Below, in pieces: positions 35,685-44,606 of a stretch of 64,000 nucleotides of DNA. Each line of letters begins with the position of its first letter. Position 1 is the first letter of the stretch. The stretch is from Streptomyces cyaneochromogenes (GTDB lineage Bacteria; Actinomycetota; Actinomycetes; Streptomycetales; Streptomycetaceae). A model generated the notes under the pieces. It ran no database searches. It worked only from the letters and a program-made list of their open reading frames with translations, and was not told the origin of the DNA. Location: contig NZ_CP034539.1 in the NCBI RefSeq assembly GCF_003963535.1, positions 1-64,000 of the forward strand, written 5' to 3'. Made by a program: the position numbers and the translations under genes.

Positions 35685-38600
35685 GGGCGCGTCCTGCGGT
35701 GATCCAGTCTTCGGTGAGTTGGGTACGGTCACCGTTGCTGTCGAAGGCCCAGATGTTGGTGGGCTGGTTGATGATGTCGGCCGCTGATGCGTGGACGAAC
35801 CACAGCAGTTCCCCGCAGACATCGGCGGCGTCGGCGAGGACGCTGTCCTGGCAGGTGCCGAGGATGGTCAGGTGTTGGTCACGGGCGACGTCACGCAGGG
35901 CGGCGAGCATGTCCTTGCGGTTGACCTCCCCGAGGCTGTTGCCGAGTTCGTCCAGGATCAGGACTCTGCCCTGGGTCTGGGAGTCGGCCAGGAGTGCCGC
36001 GAGGACCAGCAGGATGGCATGCACCTTGACCTGGGCGCTGTTGGCGTTTTCTCGGTAGGAGACATATCCGCCGCTGCGGGAGCGTTTCCACCGCGGGATG
36101 ACTTGCCACTGCCAGTCACCGGCGCCCTGGGGGCGGACGCTGATGTGCTCGAGCTTGGCTCCGTGGCCGTCGCCACGCAGGTCAAGGTCGTTGAAGGCGG
36201 CACTGATCTGGGCGAAGAGGCCGTCAAGGTGCTTTTCGATCATGTCCTGGAGGGTTTCCAGGTTGCGGACGCAGGTGGCGACCCCGGTGGTGAGTTCTGC
36301 GATCGCCTGCTCCCGGGCGTGCTGGTCGCGGGTAATGCGCGTTGCGGCCACCTCGTCCTGGTCGCGGTGGCCGGCGAGGCGGTTGTCCAGCGGTGCTGCC
36401 ACGTCGATGAAGGTGAGGGTGGGCAGGACCGTAGGGTCGGTGTCGGAGAAGGCCCGCATCGTCTCCTCTCCGGCGCGGAGGTCTTCGCCGACGTCTGCGC
36501 CTGGGGTGCCGTCCAGCCCGTAGTACTCGTAGGCCTTGCGTAGTTCGTCCTGCGCCTGTCGGTGCAGGGTCGCCGGCCGGGGTGAACGAGCCTGGTCCGA
36601 TGCCGAGTCCAAGAGGCGGACGGCGTCTTCGAGAGTGCCGTCCCACTGCAGCTGCCACTGGGCTGCTGCGACTTGGCTGCGCTGGCGTTCAAGAGCCGCC
36701 AGGGTGCGGTGCCGTTCCTTGAGCGCCTTGCTGACCGCTTCCAGTTTGAGCTTTGCATTGGCGAGGAGCTGCTCGTGGGAGGCGTGCCGGGCCACGGCTT
36801 CCTTCCAGGTCTGCTGGAGCTTCTGTTCGTCGTGCGCGGCCTTGTTGACGCGGCCGGTCAGTTCGTCGATCTGTGTCTGAAGGTCGTTCTCTCGGGTGCG
36901 GAGGCGTGCGAGTTCTTCAGCGGCCTCGGCGGCCACGTGCTGGGTCGTGGCCAGGGTGAGGGCAGCGGCAGCAACGGTCACGGCCTCGGCGGCCTCAGCG
37001 ATGCCCTGCTCGGCGGCTATGAGATCGTCGCGGGCTTGTCGAAGCCGGGCTTCGCGCCCGGCCAGCGGGGTCGTGAAGCCACCCGTCACGGTCAGCGCCA
37101 GCGCCTGGTCATGGACGGCAGCGCCGTCGGCCGAGGGGATCAGACGTTCTTGAAGGGTGCCGAGGAAGCGTGCCACGTTCAGGGTGCTGTGCATGCCCTC
37201 GGGCAGGCGTTCTTGCCCTTCGTCGGACGAGATGATCTGCGCGCCGGGCAGATCGGCATGCAGAAGGCGGCGGGCCTTTTCTTCATGCTCGGGTTCGACG
37301 ACGATCGCGTCCTGCCAGGGCGCCAGACGCGGTTCCCACGCGGGGCGGGCGGCCTCGTCCACGTTGAGCTGGTCGAGCAGGCCGTGCGCGGGGATGCGGT
37401 GTTCGCTCAGCAGATCGATGGCGTGGCCGGCCTTCCCGCTGCGGCCCCGTTCGACGTTGTGCAGGTGGGTGCGGGCTCGGGTGGCGATGTCTTCGGCATC
37501 CAGGCGTTGCAGCTCAGCCTTGGCGTGATCGCGTTGGCGTCGTTCCAGGCGGGCGGCCGCGGTGGCACAGTCGCTGCCGTCCCAGCCTTGTGCCTGGGGC
37601 AGGAGCGTGGTCCGCTGACTGTGCAGCAGCGCCTGCTGGGTGGTCAACTCCGTCATCTTGCTGGACAGTTCGCGTGCATGTTCTTGGGCGTCGGACCACG
37701 TCTGGCGGGCTTCGCTCTCCTGGGTGGCGAGGTCCGCGGCGGAACCGAACGAGGTCACATGGTCCTCGGCGTCCTGCACCAAGTCTGCGACTGTCGCGGC
37801 CGCTTGCCTCTCCTCCTCCATGGCCGCGGCGATGCGCTGGTCGCTGTCGTGGGCGTCACGGAAGGAGGCGGCAAGGTAGCGGCGCCATGCCTCGTGACCG
37901 AGCTGGAGGGCGAGGCGGGCGGCCTCGCGGGCGTGCACGCCGCTCATCACGTCGTCTTCTGCGAGCAGCGCCTGGGCGTGCTCCGTCTGGGCCTTGTCGA
38001 GGTTGATCTGGTGTTCCAGGGCCTGGCCGCGCAGGTCCTCTTCCTCCTCCAGCAGGTGTGTCATGCCCGACAGGGCGATCAGGGACCGGCCGATGTCGTG
38101 GGGCTCCATCTCGGTCAGCTGCTGGCTGAGCAGCGAGGGAACGGGTGGGCGCAGGGCGGTGTCGAGGTAGGTGAGGCAGCGCGGGGCGGTGCCGTAGAGC
38201 TTCTCGGCCATGGCCCGGGCCGAAAGGATCTGGCGTGTGCCCAGCTCGCGCCACAGGGCGTCGGCCTGGATGCTGCGCTCGTGATCGGTGGGGGCGTCGG
38301 CGAGGTGCAGGCCTTCGGTCCAATTGGCCTGCAGGTAGGGGGCGGTGGTGGCGATGCGGACCCACACGGTCAACGAGCTTGTGGCGGGGTCGGTAGGGTC
38401 GGCGAAGACGCCGACGATGTAGCCGTGGGTGACCGGCGAGGCATGGTGAGCTTGGTCGACGCCGGCTGCGTCGGGACGGAACAGGATGCCGCTGGCGTGC
38501 CGGCCCCCGTTGGCCTCCAGGCGCCACTGCGGGTCGGCCAGCAGCAGGGAGACGGCGATGAGGAAGCTGGTCTTGCCGGAGCCGTTCGAGTCGTCCTTGG

Positions 38601-38748
38601 GACCGAGGCCGGAGACGGCGATGAAGGTCTCCGGGAGAATCGGAACGGCGTGTGCCGTAAGGCGGGCGATGTCGAAGGTCTGGACACCGACGAGTTGGCG
38701 GTCGCCGACAATGCCCCGGGACGGATCGGACGCGGGCGGAGTGGTCAT
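35677..38748 (-). CDS. jetC: Wadjet JetC-like SMC/MukB-type ATPase
   Basis: A 1023-aa SMC-like ATPase. Walker A is DSNGSGKTS (Lys59), followed by a long two-part coiled coil (about residues 300-830) interrupted by a hinge-like segment, and Walker B is LILDELGNSLGEV near residue 938. It belongs with MukB-like JetC of Wadjet, the loop-extruding motor that senses small circular DNA. The ATG at 38748 overlaps the JetB stop (ATGA); the upstream open frame is antisense-like. The JetD gene begins inside its last codons. Confidence 0.88.
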   Translation of the reverse strand: MTTPPASDPSRGIVGDRQLVGVQTFDIARLTAHAVPILPETFIAVSGLGPKDDSNGSGKTSFLIAVSLLLADPQWRLEANGGRHASGILFRPDAAGVDQAHHASPVTHGYIVGVFADPTDPATSSLTVWVRIATTAPYLQANWTEGLHLADAPTDHERSIQADALWRELGTRQILSARAMAEKLYGTAPRCLTYLDTALRPPVPSLLSQQLTEMEPHDIGRSLIALSGMTHLLEEEEDLRGQALEHQINLDKAQTEHAQALLAEDDVMSGVHAREAARLALQLGHEAWRRYLAASFRDAHDSDQRIAAAMEEERQAAATVADLVQDAEDHVTSFGSAADLATQESEARQTWSDAQEHARELSSKMTELTTQQALLHSQRTTLLPQAQGWDGSDCATAAARLERRQRDHAKAELQRLDAEDIATRARTHLHNVERGRSGKAGHAIDLLSEHRIPAHGLLDQLNVDEAARPAWEPRLAPWQDAIVVEPEHEEKARRLLHADLPGAQIISSDEGQERLPEGMHSTLNVARFLGTLQERLIPSADGAAVHDQALALTVTGGFTTPLAGREARLRQARDDLIAAEQGIAEAAEAVTVAAAALTLATTQHVAAEAAEELARLRTRENDLQTQIDELTGRVNKAAHDEQKLQQTWKEAVARHASHEQLLANAKLKLEAVSKALKERHRTLAALERQRSQVAAAQWQLQWDGTLEDAVRLLDSASDQARSPRPATLHRQAQDELRKAYEYYGLDGTPGADVGEDLRAGEETMRAFSDTDPTVLPTLTFIDVAAPLDNRLAGHRDQDEVAATRITRDQHAREQAIAELTTGVATCVRNLETLQDMIEKHLDGLFAQISAAFNDLDLRGDGHGAKLEHISVRPQGAGDWQWQVIPRWKRSRSGGYVSYRENANSAQVKVHAILLVLAALLADSQTQGRVLILDELGNSLGEVNRKDMLAALRDVARDQHLTILGTCQDSVLADAADVCGELLWFVHASAADIINQPTNIWAFDSNGDRTQLTEDWITAGRAHV

Positions 38749-39395
38749 GGTGTGTCGGGCACCTCGTGGTCGGGAGCGGCAGCCGGAGGCACGGCGCGGA
38801 GGGCGCGGCGGCGACGGATCGATTCGGCGAGGGGACCGTCGGGGTCGGCGAGCAGGATCAGCCGTTCGAACAGCTCGGCGCCCACGGCCGGCGTCAGGCG
38901 CAGGAACTGGTTGCCCAGGACGTAGCCGGGTTTGGTCCGGCGGACCAGATCGGCGTCGGTCAGGCGCTGCAACGCGCCGGTGAGGGCCACGTCGGACACC
39001 TGGCAGTCCTTGAGCTGATCCCTGGGCACGGGGGTGCCCTGGGTCCACAGCTGCTCGGGCAGGGTGATGCCGGACGCTCGTGGAATGGCTACGCTGAACA
39101 GCAGGATCAGAGTGAGGACGGCGCGGTCGTCACGCGGCAGAATCCCGATCCCTTCGTGCGCCAGACGTTGTCTGATCTCGTCGGTGTAGCCGGTGAGGTA
39201 GCCGCCGCCGACCGCGAGCAGAGCGCGTCCGGATGCGGCCAGGACCTGTTCCACCACGACCCGCAGCGGGGTCTCCGCGAGGGCGCGGTAGTGGGTCGGC
39301 CGGACAGGGAGCATGGCGGTCTCCACGGCGCAGACCGCCGCTCGGACGTCCGCTCGCCGGTTGTGGGACAGGGCTTGCAGGGCCGGTACGTCCAC
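38745..39395 (-). CDS. jetB: Wadjet JetB-like (MukE-type kite) subunit
   Basis: A 216-aa protein with two winged-helix-like segments (around YTDEIRQRLAHEGIGIL and SDVALTGALQRLTDADLVRR), as expected for the MukE-like kite protein that binds the kleisin JetA. The GTG at 39395 lies just after the previous stop with a GGAAGGG purine stretch upstream; the open frame to 39458 has no such site. Identity rests on position between kleisin-like and SMC-like genes, as well as the winged-helix pattern. Confidence 0.75.
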   Translation of the reverse strand: MDVPALQALSHNRRADVRAAVCAVETAMLPVRPTHYRALAETPLRVVVEQVLAASGRALLAVGGGYLTGYTDEIRQRLAHEGIGILPRDDRAVLTLILLFSVAIPRASGITLPEQLWTQGTPVPRDQLKDCQVSDVALTGALQRLTDADLVRRTKPGYVLGNQFLRLTPAVGAELFERLILLADPDGPLAESIRRRRALRAVPPAAAPDHEVPDTP

Positions 39396-39399
39396 CGGT

Positions 39400-39963
39400 T
39401 CATCCCTTCCTCGGAGCGGGCAGGACGTCGTATCCGCCGCGGAGTTCGGCCACATCACGCTCGGACCACAGCGCGACCATGGGTCCGAGGCGGATCATGC
39501 CGTCGCCGGCGTCCGCCGAGAGGTGGCCGCAGGCGCGCAGGAACCGCAGGGCCGTCAGGAAGTGTGCGCTCTGGCCCAGTGCGGCCACGCCTTCCCGGGG
39601 AGTGAGGGCGTCCTGGAGGGGAGCCAGGGAGGCGATGACGTCCTCCTGCGCGGCGGGCTGTCCCGGGTACAGCGGCTGGCTGGGGTCGGGCCAGCAGTGG
39701 CGGATGCAGCAGGCCAGTGTGACCAGGCGGACGGCCGAGGCGGTGCGGTGGGCGTCGCTGTCGCCCAGGGCGCCGCTGGCCGGTTCCACGTCGGGGGCCC
39801 AGCCGGCCATCAGCTCCTGGATACCGTCGGGTGTGACGGTCTCCACCAGACGGCGCTCCACATCGTCGACGGCGCGGCGCAGCCGGCTGAGTTCGGCGCG
39901 GTCCGCGGGGATGGGAACCGTGCGCAGGGCCCGGGCGCGTGCCAGCAGGTAGGGGTCACTCAT
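39400..39963 (-). CDS. Extra small winged-helix subunit inside the Wadjet operon
   Basis: A 187-aa protein between the JetA- and JetB-like genes. It is helical, with a C-terminal winged-helix-like segment (SAHFLTALRFLRACGHLS ... MIRLGP). Its ATG overlaps the JetA-like gene stop, and only 4 bases separate it from JetB, so it is clearly part of the operon. Canonical Wadjet operons have four genes (jetABCD). It could be a second kite-like protein, a split-off part of JetA, or a new regulatory subunit. No enzyme motif is visible. Confidence 0.7.
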   Translation of the reverse strand: MSDPYLLARARALRTVPIPADRAELSRLRRAVDDVERRLVETVTPDGIQELMAGWAPDVEPASGALGDSDAHRTASAVRLVTLACCIRHCWPDPSQPLYPGQPAAQEDVIASLAPLQDALTPREGVAALGQSAHFLTALRFLRACGHLSADAGDGMIRLGPMVALWSERDVAELRGGYDVLPAPRKG

Positions 39964-41239
39964 GGGGGCTCTGCGGTGCGGCTTCGGTGTCGTCGTCCAT
40001 GCCTTGGGGGCTGTCGGGGATGCGGTACGCGGTCACCGGTGAGGCGTAGGTGACCGGGCCTGCACCATCCACGATGACCTCGCGGGAGATGTCGAGCATG
40101 AACGGGATGGCCGGGTCCGCTGCGGCGCGCAGCAGCTCGACCAGATGCTTGACCGCTGCCTGCCAGGGCAGGGCCCGCAGGGCGGCGGTGACGTCGGCTT
40201 CGTCCTTGCCGGCCATGAGCAGGGTCACGGTGGCCTCCCGTCGCTGGCGGGCGAGCGCGGCCTTGGCTCGTGCGGCCTCGACCGGGTCCGGGCCGGGCGG
40301 CCGCGACGGGGGGCGGGGCAGGCGCTGCCGTGGTGGTGGGGGCTGGTGGTCGGCTGCGGCGGTGAGGATCTGGCCCGTGGTGATCTGGACGTGCGGCGGA
40401 TCGAAGACGGTCGTGGCGAACACCTGCGCAAGCGCATCGGCGGAGGACCGCCGGGCCGCGGTCACGTACTGCTCGGGAAGGAGCATGCTGAAGTCGCGGC
40501 GGGTGGTGGCTTGTTGCATGAGCCGGTCGTGGAACTCGTTGACGGCTGCCGTGTAGCGCAGGGCTTCCTGGATCAGGCGGGTACCGGCAGGACGCAGCGC
40601 GGGGTACTGCTCGGCGACGGCGTGGACCAGGTGTTTCGCCTCCTCGAGCGAGGTGGTGTGGGCATGGTGGTGGCGCTGGCCAAGCAGTTCTTCGATGGGC
40701 CTGGTCCGAACGAGCCGCAGCAGGTGGTTGGTGTAGTTCGCCAAGCTGCGCCGGGCCTGCGCAATCTTGGCGGCCAGTTGCTCCTCGGTCAGGGAGCCGT
40801 TCAGGAGGCCTTCGCGGGTCCGGTCCAGCAGCATGGTGATCTCCTGGACACCGCCAGCCTCCCCGAGCCGCTCATAGACCAACAGCGCCGCGCCGCTGGT
40901 CGGGTTGAACACATACCGCTGGTCGTGGGCCTTGCCGCGCAGCGACTCCAGCAGACGAAGCTTGATGAAGACCCTGAATCTCGCATCAAACTCGCCGGCG
41001 GAGGCCACCGCAGCACACGCCTGGGCTATCTCCCCGCGGCTCAGGCCGTGTTCGGAACCGAAGTCGCCGAACACGTCCCGGACGGCCTCGGCGATGCGCA
41101 GTGCCACCGGATCGCGTGTCACTGCGCTCGGTGCAGCAGCGACCGGTGCCGCGAATGGCGGTATGTGCTCTAGACCCTCCGCGTCGTCCTCCTGCTGCAC
41201 GGAGAACAAGTCAGGCTGATCCGGCAAGTCCCCCTCCAC
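39956..41239 (-). CDS. jetA: Wadjet JetA-like kleisin subunit
   Basis: A 427-aa protein, first gene of the operon. An N-terminal winged-helix-like region (~40-150, GLSRGEIAQACAAVAS) is followed by a helical middle (EEAKHLVHAVAEQYP), a Pro-rich linker (~305-325), and a C-terminal helical/beta segment (AALRALPWQAAVKHLVELL), consistent with a MukF-like kleisin. It starts at GTG 41239. Kleisins bridge the SMC heads and bind the kite dimer. The assignment depends mainly on operon position. Confidence 0.72.
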   Translation of the reverse strand: MEGDLPDQPDLFSVQQEDDAEGLEHIPPFAAPVAAAPSAVTRDPVALRIAEAVRDVFGDFGSEHGLSRGEIAQACAAVASAGEFDARFRVFIKLRLLESLRGKAHDQRYVFNPTSGAALLVYERLGEAGGVQEITMLLDRTREGLLNGSLTEEQLAAKIAQARRSLANYTNHLLRLVRTRPIEELLGQRHHHAHTTSLEEAKHLVHAVAEQYPALRPAGTRLIQEALRYTAAVNEFHDRLMQQATTRRDFSMLLPEQYVTAARRSSADALAQVFATTVFDPPHVQITTGQILTAAADHQPPPPRQRLPRPPSRPPGPDPVEAARAKAALARQRREATVTLLMAGKDEADVTAALRALPWQAAVKHLVELLRAAADPAIPFMLDISREVIVDGAGPVTYASPVTAYRIPDSPQGMDDDTEAAPQSPHE

Positions 41240-41472
41240 CCCCGCATCACGTGCGTCCCTGGACCAGCATGACCGCTACCGGGCTCAAAGGGCCTGGAAC
41301 CACAAAACTTGTCTTTGTCCATCCCCAGCCGCAGCAGTGAGCGCGTGTCAGGTGCATCGGGATAGCCGAGGTGTCCATCGTCCGTCGTGCTGGAGCGGGG
41401 CCTCGCGTCGAGCCTGGCCGTCCCGGAAGGGGTGCGGGCCGGCCGACAGGCCGATCTGGCGGGCACCTGGCT

Positions 41473-42996
41473 TCATGTCCTGGCAGCGGCAGGAGGCTGT
41501 GGCAGCGCCGGTGGACGGGCGCGGTCGTCGCCGACCGGGGGGCCGTCGGGATGGTCGTGGATCCAGGACAGTCCGCCCAGGTCGAGGCGTTGGCGGGTGC
41601 GGGTGACCGCTACATAGGCCAGGCGGGCTTCGGCGTCGTCGATGGGATCGGGTGTCGGCGGGGGGCCTGTCTGCTCGTCGGGCGGGTTGTTCTTGGGACG
41701 GGCGAAGTCGTCCGCGATGAGCACGCGGGACCATTCACGTCCTTTCGCCTTGTGGGCGGTGGAGACGGTGACCTGCGCGTGTGGCTCGGGGGCGAGGCGG
41801 GCGACGGCCGTGAGGATGGCGTCGGTGCCGTGGGTGTCGACGAGGTTGACCAGGGGCTGCAGGTCGCGGCCGGCCGCGTCGTGGGCGGCGTAGTCCTGCA
41901 GATCGCCCCATGAGGGGAAGAGGATGAGTTCGGGGTGGTGGGTGCGGCGGCCTTCCTTCAGGTCGCGGGCCGCAAGGGCCAGGGCCTGCAGGCTGTCTCC
42001 TCCCCCGGCCACGGCGACCCGGTAGCCGGCCGCCATGAGGGTCATGACCTGGGCCATGGCGCCGACGTTGGTGCGGCACAGCACGGCGTCCGGCTGGGTG
42101 ACTGGGCCGAGTTCGGTGGGCACGGCGGGAGTGCCGGTGAGACGGATCGGGGCGTCGGCGAGGTGCAGCCAGCGGTTGGCTTCCGCGGCGAGGTCGGGGC
42201 CGAAGCGGAAGGACTGGGACAGGGTCAGGTGGGTGCCGTCGAAGCCGGTCATGACGTCCTTGGCGCCGCGCCAGTGGTAGATGGCCTGGGCTGAGTCGCC
42301 GACCATGACGAGCTGTGCGTGCTCGCGCTGGGCGAGGAAGATCTGTTCGACGACGGGGTTAGTGTCCTGGGCCTCGTCCAGCAGCAGGAAGTCGGCCTGG
42401 ATGCGGGGCCGGGCAAGAGCCCAGATCTTGAGGTAGTGGTCGTGGTCGAAGCGGACGGCGCCGTCGTCGGGGTGCTGCAGGTCGGCCCAGGCTTTGCGGG
42501 CGAACGGCACGATGTAGGCGGCGAGTTGGGCGTGGAGACCGGTGCCTTCCAGTCCGCGCAGATGGGGGACGTGGTGGCGGGTGATGGCCTCGTCTGCGGT
42601 GTGGCAGAAGCGGGTCACGGTGCGCAGGGCGGCGTTGGAGAGGGCTTTCGGGGTGACGTCGCGGTCTGCGATGCGGAGGGCTTTGGTGATGCCGAGGGCT
42701 TGTCCGGTCTGCCAGGCCGGGCGGCGGGGTGCGTTCAGGCGGCGGGTGTAGCGGTGGCCCACATCTGCGCAGGCGAGCGCGTGGGCGGTCTTGCACTGCA
42801 CGGTGTTCGGGAAACGGGCGCGTGCGTCCTGGGCGATGGCGCGGTTGTAGGCGAGGTAGCGGCCGCGGCGTGGGGTGGTGCGGGCCAGCAGGGCGAGTGT
42901 GGTGGTTTTCCCGGTGCCGGCGCCTGCCTGCAGGGCGAGGTGGCTGCCGGTGTGGAAGGCGTCGACTGCTGCGGTCTGTTCGTCCGTGGGGTTCAT
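41473..42996 (-). CDS. UvrD/FBH1-like SF1A helicase
   Basis: A 507-aa UvrD-fold helicase. Motif I is GAGTGKTTTL, motif II FLLLDEAQDTNP, motif III VGDSAQAIYHWRGA, motif IV LSQSFRFGP, motif V STAHKAKGREW and motif VI YVAVTRTRQRL. The size and the AYNRAIAQDA motif suit the F-box-less bacterial FBH1-like group. It is coupled by ATGA overlap to the upstream RHH gene and is the last gene of a three-gene operon. It may take part in replication or repair, or in a defence module. Confidence 0.88.
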   Translation of the reverse strand: MNPTDEQTAAVDAFHTGSHLALQAGAGTGKTTTLALLARTTPRRGRYLAYNRAIAQDARARFPNTVQCKTAHALACADVGHRYTRRLNAPRRPAWQTGQALGITKALRIADRDVTPKALSNAALRTVTRFCHTADEAITRHHVPHLRGLEGTGLHAQLAAYIVPFARKAWADLQHPDDGAVRFDHDHYLKIWALARPRIQADFLLLDEAQDTNPVVEQIFLAQREHAQLVMVGDSAQAIYHWRGAKDVMTGFDGTHLTLSQSFRFGPDLAAEANRWLHLADAPIRLTGTPAVPTELGPVTQPDAVLCRTNVGAMAQVMTLMAAGYRVAVAGGGDSLQALALAARDLKEGRRTHHPELILFPSWGDLQDYAAHDAAGRDLQPLVNLVDTHGTDAILTAVARLAPEPHAQVTVSTAHKAKGREWSRVLIADDFARPKNNPPDEQTGPPPTPDPIDDAEARLAYVAVTRTRQRLDLGGLSWIHDHPDGPPVGDDRARPPALPQPPAAART

Positions 42997-43475
42997 GGGG
43001 TGGGGCCTTTCAGTGGGCGCGTGAGGACGTGCCCGACGGCGGACAGCAGGTGCGCAGGGGTGGTGCTGGCGAGGAGGTGGCGTACGGCGCGGTCGAGTCG
43101 GTCGGCTTCCCGGTCGGCGTGCTCGGCCAGGGCGCGGTGGAGGGCCTCTCGTACGAAGCGTTCGGGGGTCAGGCCTGCGCGGCGGGCGCCGCGTTGCAGA
43201 GCGGTGCGCGCGTCGGGTGGCAAGGCGACGTTGAGCAGGACGCGGCCGTGGGTGTCCGGGTAGTGGCTGGTGATCACGTCGATGGGCAGCCGGATGGTGA
43301 GGCGCTGGCGCAGGCGGTGGGCGGCACGTGCGTCGGTTTTGGCGTCTGCGAGGGCCATGAGGCGGGTGGCGTTGTGGTTGGCGGCGAGTGGCCAGGCTTG
43401 GGCAGCGTGGCGGAGTTCGACCGATGTCAGGGGCCGGGTCAGCGTGATCTCCAGGGCGTGGTTGGGCATCGTCAC
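42993..43475 (-). CDS. Small protein with ribbon-helix-helix-like segment
   Basis: A 160-aa protein. Residues ~75-115 (VLLNVALPPDARTALQR...LTPERFVREALHRAL) look like a ribbon-helix-helix DNA-binding motif (strand then two helices). The N-terminal half is a small alpha/beta domain. The GTG start overlaps the stop of the upstream Cys-containing protein (GTGA), and its stop overlaps the helicase start. It may be an operon regulator or a DNA-binding partner of the helicase. Confidence 0.65.
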   Translation of the reverse strand: MTMPNHALEITLTRPLTSVELRHAAQAWPLAANHNATRLMALADAKTDARAAHRLRQRLTIRLPIDVITSHYPDTHGRVLLNVALPPDARTALQRGARRAGLTPERFVREALHRALAEHADREADRLDRAVRHLLASTTPAHLLSAVGHVLTRPLKGPTP

Positions 43476-44101
43476 CGGCTTCCGGGCCGGCGGGCTTCAG
43501 GGTGGGGCAGGCGGGTTCGGATGTGTGCCGCGTGCAGGAGGGGATCGAAGGGCTGCCATTCGGCCAGGGCGAGGTCGGCGGCGCCGGGGGCTGCGTCGTG
43601 TTGGGGGCAGCGCTGGGCGCGCCAGCGCAGTTGCCCGCGGTAGGGCAGGTGGCCCAGGTCGTAGATGGCCATCAGTACGTCGGGCAGGGCCAGTTGGCCG
43701 CGGCGGGGTCCGGTGGGCAGCAGTCTCCAGGTTCCGGCGGGTCCGGTGAGGGCGCGGATGGGGTGGGGGCAGCGGTGACGGTGGCGGGTCTGGGCCACGC
43801 AGCGGAGGTGTTCGACCGCGTGCTCGGCGAGGTAGCGGCACAGCAGCAGCTGCACGACGGGCCGGGCGGGGCCGTCGTGGGTGTCGGGGTCGTCGGACTG
43901 TCCGCTTGCAGTGGGCGGACCGGGAGTGAGTGCGCCGGTGTCGTTCAGGCGGCGGGTGCGGACGGCGAGTTGGCGGCGGATCGCCTCAAGGTAAGGGCTG
44001 GTCTGGCAGGTGGGGGTGCGGGCCGGGCAGAGGACGGTGTGCGGGATGCGGCACTCCTGGGCCAAGTGCCCGGTCGCCGTACACGCCGCCACGCTGCTCA
44101 C
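43472..44101 (-). CDS. Unknown Cys/His-rich protein, first gene of the helicase operon
   Basis: A 209-aa protein from GTG 44101 with scattered Cys and His residues (QECR, VLCPARTPTCQ, RCVAQTRHRHRCPHP, RCPQHD) suggesting zinc binding. The centre contains ALTGPAGTWRLLPTGPRRGQL and MAIYDLG. The frame is open to 44278, but that part would overlap the plus-strand gene at 44153 and lacks family-like sequence, so I favour the internal GTG. Function unknown; it is coupled to the RHH gene. Confidence 0.5.
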   Translation of the reverse strand: MSSVAACTATGHLAQECRIPHTVLCPARTPTCQTSPYLEAIRRQLAVRTRRLNDTGALTPGPPTASGQSDDPDTHDGPARPVVQLLLCRYLAEHAVEHLRCVAQTRHRHRCPHPIRALTGPAGTWRLLPTGPRRGQLALPDVLMAIYDLGHLPYRGQLRWRAQRCPQHDAAPGAADLALAEWQPFDPLLHAAHIRTRLPHPEARRPGSR

Positions 44102-44152
44102 TGGGCCCTGCACCCCGCGCCATTGGCTCTGCCTGCCACTGCACCACCGGCC

Positions 44153-44413
44153 GTGCGTCTGACGGCACTCGTGCTCGCCGCTCACACCTGCGCTCATGAC
44201 CACCGCGGCGTCGACATGGACATCCTTGCCCGTCTGTGTGGGCACTCCCCCCATCAGACCGCGGACATGCTCGACCAACTCGTGAGCATCCGCACGCTGT
44301 CCGCCTGGCGCTACAACCAGGAGTCAGGCGAGGTGTTCTGGCAACTGCCTCAGCCGCAGGCACCAACTCGTCCCGCAGCACTGCCTCACCGGAACGGAAC
44401 ACAGCAGCGCTGA
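44153..44413 (+). CDS. Small winged-helix-like protein
   Basis: An 86-aa protein (VRLTALVLAAH..., GVDMDILARLCGHSP, HQTADMLDQLVSIRTLSAWR, EVFWQLP) reading as a compact winged helix. GTG 44153 is used; GTG 44066 is also in frame and would overlap the divergent gene. No clear ribosome site precedes either. It is likely a DNA-binding regulator divergent from the helicase operon. Confidence 0.55.
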   Translation: MRLTALVLAAHTCAHDHRGVDMDILARLCGHSPHQTADMLDQLVSIRTLSAWRYNQESGEVFWQLPQPQAPTRPAALPHRNGTQQR

Positions 44414-44606
44414 GACTGACCCGGGGCGAGAAGACAACGCTGGGAAGGAACAACCAGCGCTGTTTGTCCGTACCATCTGTACGCCGAGGCGTCTTGCGGC
44501 GCTTGCGGCTCCCCCGCCGGGCCGCCGACATCTCGCCCAAGAGGGGCACCACTCGCATGCGGTGCAGCCCCGCAGCACGGTCATTCGCCGAGGAAAGGTC
44601 AGCACC

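Noticed and set aside
35677..38748. JetC as a chromosomal MukB/SMC or second SbcC
   Set aside because: Neighbouring JetD-type Toprim protein, kleisin- and kite-like genes and the lack of a zinc hook indicate Wadjet, not chromosome SMC or Rad50.
36673..38925. 750-codon plus-strand open frame opposite the SMC gene
   Set aside because: Antisense shadow of a high-GC coding region; the sequence is Gly/Val/Leu-rich without motifs, whereas the minus strand has complete SMC ATPase motifs.
44102..44278. Longer start for the Cys/His-rich minus-strand gene at 44278
   Set aside because: The extra codons overlap a better-supported plus-strand winged-helix gene and do not resemble the rest of the protein.
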